Assembly (NCBI RefSeq): GCF_026230105.1
Contig: NC_079476.1
Span: 2,873,209 to 2,937,208, forward strand
DNA: 64,000 nt
Reading direction: 5' to 3'
Source of the DNA: Diorhabda sublineata
Lineage: Eukaryota > Arthropoda > Insecta > Coleoptera > Chrysomelidae
How positions within the stretch are numbered: the stretch's first letter is position 1; the number at the start of each line of letters is the position of its first letter. The position numbers and the translations under genes are program-made. Under the pieces are notes generated by a model. That model was not told the DNA's origin. It worked only from the letters and a program-made list of their open reading frames with translations, and ran no database searches. Below are positions 47,497-58,760 of the stretch, in pieces.

Positions 47497-49575
47497 TTAA
47501 TAAACAAGTTTTTGTAGATAAATATAATAATTTAGTTTACGATGCAACCATTTTTTCTTTATCTCCATCGTATTAAAAAATTTGACGTTCTGTTTGAAAA
47601 TATACATGAAGTATATTGTAGTATATTTATCCCTCTGTTTTTTGTTATCCGATTCCACGCAATTTTCTCCAACTAAAATTGTCGAGTGTTTCATTTTATT
47701 CATACTCATATTTAAACTTTGATTCACAAGTTGAATATCGCAATCGCACAAAGGAAGCGATCTAAGACTAGCCGAATACGGTAAATTTTTACAAGAATAT
47801 TCATCCAGTACCGCCATTCTACCGCATTTCGCCGGCCTACTGGCTCTAAGAATATTGTTGATACCGAGATTGTTCAATTTGCTCTGAATATCCATATTCT
47901 GATGTTGCAAGCCGATTGTGTGGAGTCTTGATCTTACAACATCTACGTCAATTTCCATAGATGAACAAATCTTGGTTCGGAAAATAGGAATAACCTTTTC
48001 GTTATTAACCGGGTGTTCTACTGACGTTCTAGATTTATTTATAGTTGCTTGAGACTCGTTAAATATATCATCCATGTTTAAAACATGTTTCGACTTTTGA
48101 CCTTTTGGTTTAACACATAAAGATATCACCAAATCTTGATTACACTCATTGGTTAAAAGATTCAGATTTATTGTATCGTTTAGACGAATATTAGGCCCTT
48201 CGACAACAGAATGAGATGGATTATCAGGATCAAAAATAACATTTATATTTTGATTCTTATCAATCGAAAGTCTTTTTGCCTCGTGTTGACCCCCATCCGA
48301 TCTAATAGATCCCTTTAATGAAGATCTATTGCGTTCGACAGATTGTCTACTCGGATCTCTGAGATCTGTAGAAAATCTGCTATTTTCCTTAACGGGACGA
48401 TCTATATCGTGTACAGGTTCGGTTTCATCAGTAGGGTATTCTGCGGAAGATCGACGCGTTTGTACTTCCTTTGGACCGTATCCTTTGGAGTTGAGGCATT
48501 CCGGACATTGGCGGATCACAACGTGTATATCATCGTCTTCTTCTGTTTTACCTTTGATACAAATAACTAATTTACTACCAGTTTCTCCATTTTCTTTCCA
48601 TGTGAATTCTAATGGTTGTTCTGTTGGGCAGGTATCCGCGCAACAGCACGAGTCTTGTGGAGGTTCAGTATTTTCGGTTGAAAGTAAATTTACGCTTCGT
48701 CTAGAAGCTTGATCGGTAGTAAGATGTTGAGATTTCGATTTCTCCACGTTCATGGAATGCATGGACGCTTCCCTTTCGAGGAAATCGCGTACTTTGTCTA
48801 AATCGGCCATACATTTGATAATTATTTTTCTAGCACCAGCCTTGTTAAGAGGACTGTCCCTCGAGGATCGTCTAGCTTCTTGGGAATTAGATCTTGACCT
48901 GTAACTAACTTCATCGGGTGAAGTTGTTAATTCATGTCTAGAATTGGTATTGGTTGATGTCATCACAGTAAAATCAGTATTTAGAGGTAGAGTTAGACAA
49001 GTTAAAATTTCTCTGGTGATTTTTTCAACTCGTACTTGTTGGGTTTCGTTTAAACTTTCCGAAGATTTAGTCTCTAATTTGTACGATGTCATTTCTTCGT
49101 TGCTGTCTAAAAATTGGTGTCGTTCCTGGAGTAATTCTTTCATGTAATCAATTATATCTCCTAGAAGATTATGTAGATCTATTAGTTGATTCAATACTGA
49201 CGTGTCTATGTATATTTTTCCGTTTCTGCTAACTTTAATTTTGGTATCAAAAGTTAAATTGGGGTGCTTGAATATTTCATTGAATTGGGTCTTACTTGAA
49301 TTTTTCCTCAAAGCTGCGTCTACTTCTTTCAGTAGTTGTACTGCTCCCATGATATCATTGTACTGATCTAATGTGATACAATAACCGGTTTCTGGGTGAT
49401 TTGACGATTTTAGCGAATTTGCAGAGACGGATTTTAGTATATCATTGATTATAGGTAGAATTTTACTTCTAGCTAGTTGTAAACTGCTGGTTATATTCCT
49501 ATAATAATGTGGTTTTGGAATTTTCAAAATACTGTTTAGGGAATCCAGCGATTTTTTATTCGATTCATTACTCAT
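47497..49575 (-). CDS. Uncharacterised 692-residue protein, single exon
   Basis: ATG at 49573-49575 (MSNESNKKS) opens an uninterrupted 692-codon frame, far longer than anything else here. Residues 1-165 look helical (SLQLARSKILPIINDILKSV, LIDLHNLLGDIIDYMKELL). Residues 225-245 are Ser/Arg-rich (SRSNSQEARRSSRDSP). A cysteine cluster CCCADTC is at 310-316, a CPEC at 357-360 and a CDCD at 610-613. The tail after about 650 is Lys- and aromatic-rich and could be intron read-through or 3' extension. I see no signal peptide, membrane segment or named domain. The gene lies inside intron 1 of the G-alpha gene on the same strand, so it needs its own promoter. Intact over 2 kb amid decayed DNA, it is probably selected. 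A domesticated transposon origin or a retrogene are alternatives. Confidence 0.85.
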   Translation of the reverse strand: MSNESNKKSLDSLNSILKIPKPHYYRNITSSLQLARSKILPIINDILKSVSANSLKSSNHPETGYCITLDQYNDIMGAVQLLKEVDAALRKNSSKTQFNEIFKHPNLTFDTKIKVSRNGKIYIDTSVLNQLIDLHNLLGDIIDYMKELLQERHQFLDSNEEMTSYKLETKSSESLNETQQVRVEKITREILTCLTLPLNTDFTVMTSTNTNSRHELTTSPDEVSYRSRSNSQEARRSSRDSPLNKAGARKIIIKCMADLDKVRDFLEREASMHSMNVEKSKSQHLTTDQASRRSVNLLSTENTEPPQDSCCCADTCPTEQPLEFTWKENGETGSKLVICIKGKTEEDDDIHVVIRQCPECLNSKGYGPKEVQTRRSSAEYPTDETEPVHDIDRPVKENSRFSTDLRDPSRQSVERNRSSLKGSIRSDGGQHEAKRLSIDKNQNINVIFDPDNPSHSVVEGPNIRLNDTINLNLLTNECNQDLVISLCVKPKGQKSKHVLNMDDIFNESQATINKSRTSVEHPVNNEKVIPIFRTKICSSMEIDVDVVRSRLHTIGLQHQNMDIQSKLNNLGINNILRASRPAKCGRMAVLDEYSCKNLPYSASLRSLPLCDCDIQLVNQSLNMSMNKMKHSTILVGENCVESDNKKQRDKYTTIYFMYIFKQNVKFFNTMEIKKKWLHRKLNYYIYLQKLVY

Positions 49576-49699
49576 TTTTTATCAACTCTTTTTACTACAA
49601 TTTTGATAACCTCATTTTCTGCCGCGGAAATATATGATTAATTTGGTCTATATTTAAAATTGTCAAATTCAAACTGTCTTAAATGTAAACAATTGAGCA

Positions 49700-50207
49700 A
49701 TCTAATGAATTGTCAAAATCAGCTGATGCCCATTTGAAAATACGAGCCGTGGGGTAAACAAATACGTTTTCATGAACTTATTTGCAAGAATACTGACGCT
49801 CTTTTCATCGAATGAAAAGTGTTTAGCTCTACCTAAAGCTTTTAGTTCGTCCTTGTATATTTCAGCTGCCACTGGGTTATCCCTTTGCATTCTACACATG
49901 CTTAATAAACTTGAAAGCAACAGTGGAAATTAATGTCTAAAGAACTCCCGTAATTGCTTGAAAGCTTACATGCAGACTCATTAGAAAAACTACAAAAATA
50001 CTCAGCTTTAGTCGTATTAGTTTCACTGAAACAGATCTAGAAAGTAACTACGAAGTCCTCGTAGCACTACAAAACAAAAAAACAATATAAAACAAATCTA
50101 ACAAACTGGAAAAACCAAGAAAAGCTAACACGGGTACATACGATAGAAATAATTGTTTACCCCACGGCCGTCAGTTTGACGTAGATCAGCTGTTTGACTT
50201 ATTAGTG
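49700..50207. mobile_element. Inverted-repeat element with exon-like interior
   Basis: CCGTGGGGTAAACAA (about 49748) and TTGTTTACCCCACGG (about 50154) are perfect inverses. The similarity continues outward on both sides through CAGCTGAT and GTCAAA to CTAAT, so arms of about 60 bp bound roughly 500 bp. On the minus strand the interior holds an open stretch after a good acceptor (CACTGTTGCTTTCAAG): MQRDNPVAAEIYKDELKALG, then FSFDEKSVSILANKF. No target-site duplication was recognised. The open stretch may be a captured or ancestral exon. Confidence 0.45.
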
Positions 50208-51654
50208 TTCCGACATGAAACTGTCAGTTTAGATAAATCAGTCACGTTCCCAGATGCAAATACTTGTATAACATTTTGTTAGAAAAGTGCGCGCAAGTCA
50301 CTGAAGGCAAAAAAGATACTTTCTGCATGTATTAGGTACAAAATTTTCTGTTCGATCAATATAGTTTCCGAAATAACGTCAATTATGTTGGAGTTAAATA
50401 AAAGTAAACGAGTTGTATTTCATAATATAAGAAATTATTTTAAATTAAATGAAAAACGGTGTAACAGGAAAAAAATTATTATTTACAACAGTCTCTTCCG
50501 AAAATTATTATCTTAGGTTTGACGAAAGCTTTCGGGAAAACATCGAAATAAATTCCAATTTCGCTCTTTACCTAAATAATTTCTAACAATCCCAGGTTAA
50601 CTGAGTTAACTAAATTCAACTTTTTGTTTGTTGCTGCGAATTTTGGGGATGATAAAGTTCACTTACTTTATGACTTGTTTTTGTTAAATCTCGACTTTGT
50701 TTTTGATTCTTATCATTAAAACGTATATATTAATCGATAACAAGCGTATTTTACTGTTTTAACATCAGTATCTAATGTTATGGTGTTAATAGTAGTTCAA
50801 AGAGACGTTGTTTAAACAACCCAGATAATTTCTGCTTTGTATACGGAGAATGTGTATGTAAATATTGTGAAAAATTAGTCAGAAATGGTAAAATATATCC
50901 ACTTGGAGTAATTTGGGATGCTTTTGGATGAAAATGAGAAGTTCTGGGCCCCCAATAAAGTGATAAAAGGAGCGCATTTAAATTTGGAACGCTGACTATT
51001 TGAGGAAAACCACGAAACCATTTCGAAGACAATTCCTGAGTCCAAAAAATCTCAAAAAATATATCTGAACTGTTTTAAACAGTTTTAAACTGTTTTTCAC
51101 TAGATTATACTTTTTAATGCAAGCCCATTATTATTATGTGTTAGACACACATTTGTTTTTATTTCGTCAGAGGGCGCTCACTGCTCAGTGCAGCCACAAA
51201 CAAATCACATTGAGTTTCTGAACGAATCTGTCAATGTCAAATATTCAAGACTGTCACTCTCTGACAGAAATGCGAGTGTGTGCGTTTTAATGACCTTTTT
51301 TCGCGTAGACCTTTTTTTTGTTATACCACTTAATAAAATGTTTAATTGATGTTGCAATAATGCAATTTATTAATATTGGATAAGAATGTAGAAAATATCG
51401 TCGTTTATAGTTACCTTCTTAATGTTAGTCATATATTAAATGTTTTCAATAAAACAATCAAAAGATTAGAAGGAAATAATGACTGATTTAAAGACTGAGC
51501 TAATTAAAAGAAAAAAATGATAAGTAATTTGGTCTTGAAATAAAAAAAAAGGATTAAATACTATTGTAAAGTCTTCCCAAGAAGTTTTTAATAGAACTAT
51601 TAATAACTTTGTATTTATAAGGGTAGTTTGTATTTAGAGGACTTGCTTTCTTTA
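50208..51654. other. Intronic sequence, no gene recognised
   Basis: AT-rich apart from 51160-51290. A short minus frame at 50778-51032 is not recognised. Confidence 0.5.
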
Positions 51655-52020
51655 ATTAGCTATTTGTCATTGAAGTCACATTTGATCATTTTGAGAAAAT
51701 TATAGATAATCTAAATTTATATAGACTCAATATTGGTATGGATTATTTGTATTCAGAATTAACAAATTTCAAAGTAATTTATGAAGAAATATCAGAAGAC
51801 AAAGACTTTCTCGAAATGAGTACTGGCCAAAAATGAAGCCATTTATTAGTAAACATTTCATTAGAAGTTGAAAACGTAACTAAAATTGTCTCATATCTAC
51901 CCTCTGTTCCCACCACTTCAGCATTTACTGAAAGACTTTTTTCAGTTATTAAGTTTTCAAAATAGATCGTGAATTAATAATTTGTGCGAGAAGCTCTAAA
52001 AAAATACTTTTTCTAAAATA
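51655..52020 (+). mobile_element. hAT transposase C-terminal fragment
   Basis: Plus strand: LNIGMDYLYSELTNFKVIYE, EISEDKDFLEM, then after a stop LEVENVTKIVSYLPSVPTTS and AFTERLFSVIKF. The last segment is the hAT dimerisation domain (SIPxSNAFVERxFS). No zinc finger or catalytic block remains. Confidence 0.6.
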
Positions 52021-52449
52021 CTGTTTAATGTTCTTCATAGAAGTAAATTTACTTTATTTCTTCTAAAAAGGTGTTGGCAACCCTAATCTGAACACTTAGA
52101 ATAAGACATTAAAGAACCAAGATCATCACGAAATGATGTTGATTTTGAGGGTGTGTCACATAAATCGAAAAGCTTCCCCCAAAATGAGTTAGATGGTTTG
52201 TAAGAGATTTAAATCTTTTTAATCAAACTTCAGAGCTGTAAGCATCAAAACCGAAAGAGCAAAATTACGGCTTTAGTTGAGAAAAATGTTCAAATATCAA
52301 AAAATTGTTGATATAAATGAGCTGAAGCAATACAAACTCGATTTTATTCATTTACAGCTCAAAATGTAACATAAAATGTTGAGGTGTCTTGAAAAAATAG
52401 GATACAATGACCAACATTCTTTTCGGTCAACAAAATGATTGCATCAAAT

Positions 52450-53035
52450 TTCCCGAGTCTTATATGTATTTGGGACAGTAGAGCTAAACAAGAGCATGGG
52501 GTAAAAAGAAGTTTGCCCATGAGGGTAAATATGTAGCATGGAATAAAAAATTTAATCTAGAATTCATTAGTGGCTCGTAACTAAATGTTCCTTCTCTATT
52601 ACAAATAAAACTGACCAACGTTGGAAATCGTATCGTATCGTAGGTCCCTTTTTCATTAATAGAGGCTTGAAACGAATATTTAGAACTGCTCAAAAATCGG
52701 GTCAATTTTGACTTATATCCTGATTTAGCAAACCCAGAAGTTCCTGCGAATACAGTATGGTTTCAGCAAGATGGAGCACCGCCCCATCACCATATCAATG
52801 TTCGGTAAAACCTGAACCAAATCGGTGGATAGGTAGGCGCGGATCGCTAGAATGGCCAGCACGATCTCCTGATCTCATATGTCAAAAATATTGAATACAA
52901 AACTTTGATAACTATAAAAGATATTCTTATTAGATCAATCACACTTGCAATTAGATCAGTAACGCCTGAGATGTTGAGTAACGTTAGAAGACAGTTTACC
53001 ATTTTGCCTGGACGTTCGCGGCGAGCATTTTGAAC
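52450..53035 (+). mobile_element. Tc1/mariner-superfamily transposase remnant
   Basis: Plus strand: WFQQDGAPPHHHINVR (second catalytic Asp, about 52765), NRWIGRRGSLEWPARSPDL (third-region SPDL, about 52820-52880), and EMLSNVRRQF (about 52970-53000). Upstream text is broken by stops. The motif set matches an insect family with QQDGAPPH and WPARSPDLTPLDF. Confidence 0.6.
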
Positions 53036-53108
53036 ATGTCACACATTGAAATTAATGTATTGTTTGTGATATAAAATAATTTTCTTTTTATAATGTTAAT
53101 ATAACGAA

Positions 53109-53128
53109 AACAACAACAACAACAACAG
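53109..53128. repeat. (AAC)n microsatellite
   Basis: About six perfect CAA triplets. Confidence 0.9.
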
Positions 53129-53718
53129 TTGTATAGGTATAGCACCTATAAGATTTTTTTCAAATGCGCAATTAAAAAATACAAATCGTCCAAGGGTTCT
53201 TTTCAACATACCCCGTATAATTTATTAATGAATTGGTTCTATTTGGCTGTTTCACACCGTATATACATTCGCGAGGAAATGTATGTGAGAAAATAAGTGT
53301 AAACTAAGCTTTACATTCGAATATTCTCGGACGAATTCCATTTTGAATTTTCACTGGATTGAAAATCATCTTTCCCCATTATTTTATTTTAGAAAAATCT
53401 GGCTTTTTCATTGAGAACCTCTCCTGAGATCAGTGTATGTCTGCTTCGGTATTGGAGGAACTAAGCATACCTGTGTTCAACCTGAGGAATCTAACCAGTT
53501 TTCAATGTTTTTCTTTTGGTTTTTAAATCATCAATGTTTTTGCGAAATGATTTTATTTTATCACTCCGTATTGATATGTAAGGTTAGATAGTTTCTCACT
53601 TTTCTCACCTGTCAGAATCTCGTTTTTTTAAACAGCGTTTTCGTTTATACTGTGAACACATTTTTCCCACGAATCAACTGATTCACTTCTAAACAGCAAC
53701 GTTGAGAATAATACTAAA

Positions 53719-54001
53719 CAGGATTGGGCAAGTACTTCTGAACGCGGGCCATAATGAGATTTTCAAAATGTCCCTAGGGCCGGAGAACGTATGCTATTGA
53801 CACACGGATGTTTTCAATGAAGTGAAGAACTTGTGAAAAATTTGTCAATAGCCAATAGACTAAAAATTCACTTTTTCAATTTATCATTATATTTGTCAAA
53901 AACAAATATTGAGTTTAAAAAAAATGGATGCGTCATTTCTAAACGGGCCGGATAAAGTAAGCAAAAGGACCGGCTCGCGGACCGGGTTTTGCACACCCCT
54001 G
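53719..54001. mobile_element. 283-bp hAT-type MITE
   Basis: Starts CAGGATTGGGCAAGTACTTC and ends GGTTTTGCACACCCCTG, the CAGGGGTGTGCAAA-style termini of hAT elements. GCGGGCC and GGACCGG blocks sit just inside. No ORF. The 8-bp flanks are only loosely alike, so the target duplication has decayed or the ends are off by a few bases. Confidence 0.6.
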
Positions 54002-54023
54002 CTTTAAAAGATACACATAAGAA

Positions 54024-54786
54024 TACAGGGTGTCCCACGACGAGTTAAATCTACCTGTATATTGCGAAATACTTCCGAAAATTTCCAAGTTTGGGTTTTC
54101 GAATACAATCTTTTCGAATGTAACTTTGTTATTTCAAATAGAAAACTCTATATATTAGTACATTTTTGAAATCTACGTGAAATTTTAGTACACTTTTGTG
54201 CTAAAACTTTTTTGACCGTTGCAAAATATGAAAATAGTTTCTGTTCTTATTTTTTTTTCAAATAGAATCACCCGGTTTTTTAATAAATTCAGGGGTAAAA
54301 AATAAGTAAACTTTCCTAGACCTTCCAGATATTAAATGTTTTCTGTAAATCTTTAGAGATACAGGTGTGGTCTAAATTTTTTTATGAAGTTAAATTTTGA
54401 ACACTTCTTATACCCACCCTGTATAAAAAGAAACATTTTCGATAATAGATTCAAATACGTCTTGCCTTGCTAAAAGGAACCAAACAGAAACCATTTTCAT
54501 ATCTTTAATGGTATCCTAGTAAAAAAATAATTTATAAGGATCTGCGACGGTCAAATTTTTTACAAAAAAATTAATAACTTAAAAAGTATGCATTTTTAGA
54601 AAAAAGTTTTAAGATAAAGGTATACTAAAATTTCACGTATATTCCAAAAATGTATTAATATACAGCGTGTTCCATTTAAAATAAGAATATTACAGTCAAA
54701 AAGATTGTATCCGAAAACCCAAACTTGAAAACTTTTATGATTTTACTATACAAATAGTTTTAACTCGTCCTGGGACAACCTGTATA
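54024..54786. mobile_element. Foldback-like element with ACAGGGTGTCCC termini
   Basis: TACAGGGTGTCCCACGACGA (54024) is mirrored by TCGTCCTGGGACAACCTGTA (ending 54784). The arms match for over 200 bp (TTGGGTTTTCG-ATACAATCTTT, TACGTGAAATTTTAGTA, TTTGACCGTYGCA, ATATGAAAATRGTTTCTG), so the element is nearly all inverted repeat. TA flanks both ends, as in Tc1/mariner-type insertion. Non-coding. Confidence 0.65.
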
Positions 54787-55533
54787 GTAGCAATAATCAA
54801 AACAACAATAATTTTTCTTAAATTATTCGAATTCTAATTTATTTAACCTTATTTTGTGTGACTTCCAAACTCGTTTTCAGCATATCCGTTGTCTCAAAAG
54901 TATCAAATAACAAATAAAATGACAAAAAAATATTTTTACACTGAAGATGCTTGACTATTTAAACCTTGCAGATATTTGCTTATCTAAAAAAAATAAATTC
55001 CTGGTAACATATGTGGGCAACAAGTTAATGTAGTCGCGGTATTTCCTCTGAATTATTTATGTCTCTTTATGTTTTATGGAGTCATTAGTTTCACATCCGA
55101 TACAAATTTACTATTTTTTCGTTTTTATCCATTAAATGATTTTATTTGTCGTTTGTATCATATACCACAAGGTCAAATTGTTCAGTATATCAATTACGTT
55201 TATTATATAATGTGCTAAAAAGGTATGCCAAATATATAAAAAGTATTATAGTTGATTTAACAATTAACTGCTGTTTTCTAATTATTTAGAAAATAGTAGA
55301 CGTATCGTTCTTAATAAGAGCTATTAGAATGAAGAGAGACGCTTCTATGAAAGTTACTTTATAGTTGAAAAATAGTTTATTTTTCAAAATAATCCAAAAT
55401 CATCCAAAATAATAAGTCCGCAAAATTTGACATCATCTTCTCATTTCCTTGAAACAACTTTATACCGAGTAATTTTTCGTCAGTAAATCAAATAATTTAT
55501 TAATCATTAATCAGTTTTATGTTTTTATATACA

Positions 55534-55670
55534 GGGTGTCCCACGACGAGTTAAAACTATCTGTATATGGCAAAACACTTAAAGTAAAATCATGAAAGTT
55601 TCGGTTTTCGGAAAAGATCTTTTTAATTAAAATATTTTGGCCGAATTTTTTGCATAACGTGACCCTATTC
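55534..55670. mobile_element. Solo end of the same element family
   Basis: ATACAGGGTGTCCCACGACG followed by AGTTAAAACTATCTGTATA and a CGGTTTTCGGAAAAGATCTT block, matching the right-hand arm of the 54.0-54.8 kb element. The other end is absent. Confidence 0.5.
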
Positions 55671-56560
55671 AAGCTTTCATGTTAAAAAAAGACAAATCAT
55701 TTGATTATGACAATGACTGTTGGATTGATTGTGCCTTTTTGGTAGATATGAATAAACACTTGACTGATCTGAATATAAAGTTACGGGCGGATGTAATTTG
55801 GGCGCTAAAGGATTAATGTACTTTTTACAACATGTAAACTAGGCGCCAAGACCGAAGGGCCATTTTAATCCTATGCGTATTTTGGGCGCTAAACGACTGA
55901 AGTACATGATTTATGAAATACAGTTATTTATTAAATCACCGACATTTATAATAAGATATATTTTTGTATTTTTAGATTTTCCTATAAGAGAAATGACCTA
56001 TTATCTATCAACTTTCCCTTTATTGGGTTATTTTATGACTCGACCTACCTGCACTTCTTAGCGCCGAAAATACATGTCGGATTATCTACCCTTCTTGGTC
56101 AGACAGGTAAAGAAGGATGGTTAGCGCCCAAATTACACCCGCCGAAAGTTACGGGGTAAAAATCCGATTGTCGCTCAAATGTATTAATATATTCAAGCCT
56201 TTGAAACAAAGTTTAGGCTGTGGGAGAATCAGGTAAAAAATCAAACTTTGGAGCATTTCCCTCATTTAAAATCATTTGGTACAGTGAAAAAAATTGGATG
56301 AATATTCTCAACTTCTGCAAAATTTGATTACGCAATTCAACAATAGATATTCAATCGGACAGTATTTTGGAAGAAAAATTTATAATGAGATTAACGCTAT
56401 TACATTTTTACATTAGAAACATCGCACAAGACTTACGAATGAACATCTCCAATCAATTTTTAAACTAACTACAATGAGCTTGTCAAAAACAAGAGAAATC
56501 TGGTATCTGGATCCTCGAGCTCGGCATAATTACCTACCATCTTTTATCACTTTTTTATTT
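55670..56560 (+). mobile_element. hAT transposase fragment (GTF2IRD2/BED-type), interrupted
   Basis: Plus strand reads SFDYDNDCWIDCAFLVDMNK then HLTDLNIKLRG. After the inserted MITE it resumes in the same sense with KLRGKNPIVAQM, YIQAFETKFRLWENQVKNQT, LEHFPHLKSFG, broken text, and HRTRLTNEHLQSIFKLTTMS. These match the LNxLNxxLQGKxxLIxxMYxxIxAFxxKLxLW...FP and HRSRLTDEHLxxILR segments of hAT-derived GTF2IRD2-like and ZBED-like proteins. Frameshifts and stops show it is dead. Confidence 0.65.
55785..56144. mobile_element. 360-bp MITE inserted in the hAT frame
   Basis: Left end GGGCGGATGTAATTTGGGCG and right end CGCCCAAATTACACCCGCCG are near-perfect inverses. AAAGTTAC(G) stands on both sides (55777-55785 and 56145-56153), an 8-9 bp target duplication. 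Removing it restores the hAT codons KLRGKN, so the insertion is later than the hAT element. An inner copy of the end (GGGCGCTAAACGACTGAAGT, about 55885) lies beneath the left arm. The 8-9 bp duplication suggests hAT or Mutator mobilisation. Confidence 0.8.
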
Positions 56561-57569
56561 TCAACCTGGCCCACCTACGAATTCAAAATTTAATATATAG
56601 CCCTTTGCAAAATTAAGTTTAACACCTCTGGTTTACAGTGATTTTTTCTCTTCTAGTGTAAAAAATTATGGAAAAATTATACCAAAGAATTTATATCCAG
56701 TTCTGGTTTGATCATTCAGAAATAAAGCGACAATATTTACAATGGAACCTCGTATATTAATGATATTAATTTACAATAGAAACGATAATATTAATCACAT
56801 TTTCTTGTTTGCTTTCAATCGAATAGCAACCAAGTTTCTTGTTACCTGTATAAAATAACGAAGAAATACGAAACTATAGCGTACATAATATGAGACTTTA
56901 GCTGAGGGTCAATTAGAATCAGTCATATATTCCATTTATAGACAAAGTCAAGTTTAATGTGAAGGAAAAAATCGTCCGATATTCCAAAAAGAAAAACAAA
57001 TGATATCGCTGCTTTTTTGGTTCCATCTTTGAGGTAATTCGCCTTCACCGACCTCTGGTAAACAAAATGTGTGGCGAATGGTGTGACAAAAAGTTGGGTG
57101 GAAACAACATCTACGAATACAGAAGCTAATCTCAACTATACGATGGATGGGCACCCGGGCCGTGGCTGCACCACGCTACAGAAGTGCACTCTCTAATATT
57201 TGGTGATATGGGAACGTACCCGGCGACGTGGCTAGTCTCGTGGCTTGCCAGCGTAATGTAAAAAGGCCCTAAAGCGAGTGTTTCAATGCTGCCACATATT
57301 ATACGTTCCGTTCTTTGGTAAGAGCTGCTTGAAATGTTTTATTGATTCAGCTTTCCATTCGTTACTTTTTATCACTAATGTATAATAAAAAACTGAAAAC
57401 GTGAAAGAATTATTGAAATTATTAAAGTGAAAATATAAATTTTTGATACTTTACGCATTGGAGAGTCGTTTGCATTCATATCACGCTCATTCAATGTCCA
57501 ACGGTAAGATCGATAAAAACGTTCTAAAATAAAATAAAGTCGCCTGTAGCTCCAACTTCACTGAAATTT
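56561..57569. other. Intronic sequence with a GC-richer patch
   Basis: No gene recognised. The patch 57140-57290 (CACCCGGGCCGTGGCTGCAC and onward) stands out in composition from its AT-rich neighbours, without an identity I can support. Confidence 0.4.
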
Positions 57570-57860
57570 AAACCACCAGTGGAATAAATGTAAATGGCGA
57601 AAAAATGGATCGAATACCGCAAACAAAAAAGGATGACACTGAGTTGACATTGGTTTGTCAGAAGGCAAAGCGTAGTGCTTTAAAATTTTGACCTTAAAAA
57701 TGATGTCCTACAATATTTTGACTTTAAAAATCATAAGCCAGCAATGGAAAAAATGAAAATGTCGAAAAAATGGATCGAATACCCCAAACAGAAAAGGGTG
57801 GCACAGAATTGTCAGTAAGAAGACAAAGCGCTGTGCCCTTATAGACCAGCATTCTACTTG
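57570..57860. repeat. Two diverged 165-bp tandem units
   Basis: CGAAAAAATGGATCGAATAC appears at 57598 and 57763 with similar flanks (GGCAAAGCGTAGTGC / AGACAAAGCGCTGTGC). Confidence 0.6.
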
Positions 57861-58760
57861 AACCAGAAGGCAGAAGGACTAGGGTTAAAAACCTAGGAAT
57901 TGACGTGTAAAGTGTTCTGTTGTGCTGTTGTTCTGATGTGTTACAAAGTGCTGCCATCGAATGCCACTAGTCTTAGTCCAAATGCATCGCCCAATCTAAC
58001 CTAAAGTCGAGGAATATACTTGCTTATTGCGTTCGAGAATTCTAAGGGCTAGGAAATTGTTGTTAATTCGACGAAACTCTGACAGCAAAATTAATCATTC
58101 TGCACGTCAATGCCCAGGTCTTCTAGCCTTCTGAGGCTTTGAAAATTAGCCTTTATAAAGCAGCAGCCTACTTGAACCAGTAGGCAGAAGGACTAGGGTC
58201 AAAACTAACGTGTAAAGTGAACAATTCTGATGTGATGTGTGTTCCATCGAATGCCACCAGTCTCACTCCAAAATTTCATCGACCAGCCAAACCTAAAGTC
58301 GAGGAATAGCGAGTTTTGAGTACGAGAATTCTAAGGGCTAGGAAATTGTTGTTAATTCGACGAAACTCTGACAGCAAAATTGATCATTCTGTACGTCAAT
58401 GCCCCAGGTCTTCTAGCCTTCTGAGGCTTTTAAAATTAGCCTTTATAAAGCAACAGCCTACTTGAACCAGTAGGCAGAAGGACTAGGGTCAAAACTAACG
58501 TGTAAAGTGAACAATTCTGATGTGATGTGTGTGCCATCGAATGCCACCAGTCTCACTCCAAAATTTCATCGACCAGCCTAACCTAAAGTTGAGGAATAGC
58601 GAGTTTTGAGTACGAGAATTCTAAGGGCTAGGAAATTGTTGTTAATTCGACGAAACTTTTGCAGCACTTTATATCATTCCAAAATTTATCACTCTGCACG
58701 TCAATTCCTAGGTCTTCTAGCCTTCTGAAGCTTTATAGAGCCTTTTATAGAGCCTTTATA
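57860..58760. repeat. About 300-bp tandem repeat, three units plus tail
   Basis: AGGCAGAAGGACTAGGGT begins at 57868, 58182 and 58472 (314 and 290 bp apart). Each is followed by CATCGAATGCCACYAGTCT, AATTCTAAGGGCTAGGAAAT and GGTCTTCTAGCCTTCTGA; the last unit decays near 58760. Units 2 and 3 are nearly identical. No conserved frame. Confidence 0.85.

Noticed and set aside
48329..49147. Plus-strand open frames within the 692-residue gene
   Set aside because: They are antisense shadows of an uninterrupted minus-strand gene, and several lack an ATG.
55873..56061. 62-codon plus frame with hydrophobic text
   Set aside because: It lies wholly within a MITE that interrupts a hAT frame, so it is very unlikely to be a gene.
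56954..57154. Minus-strand Cys/His-rich frames
   Set aside because: Two overlapping frames are open equally, with no recognised motif; probably chance in a GC-richer patch.
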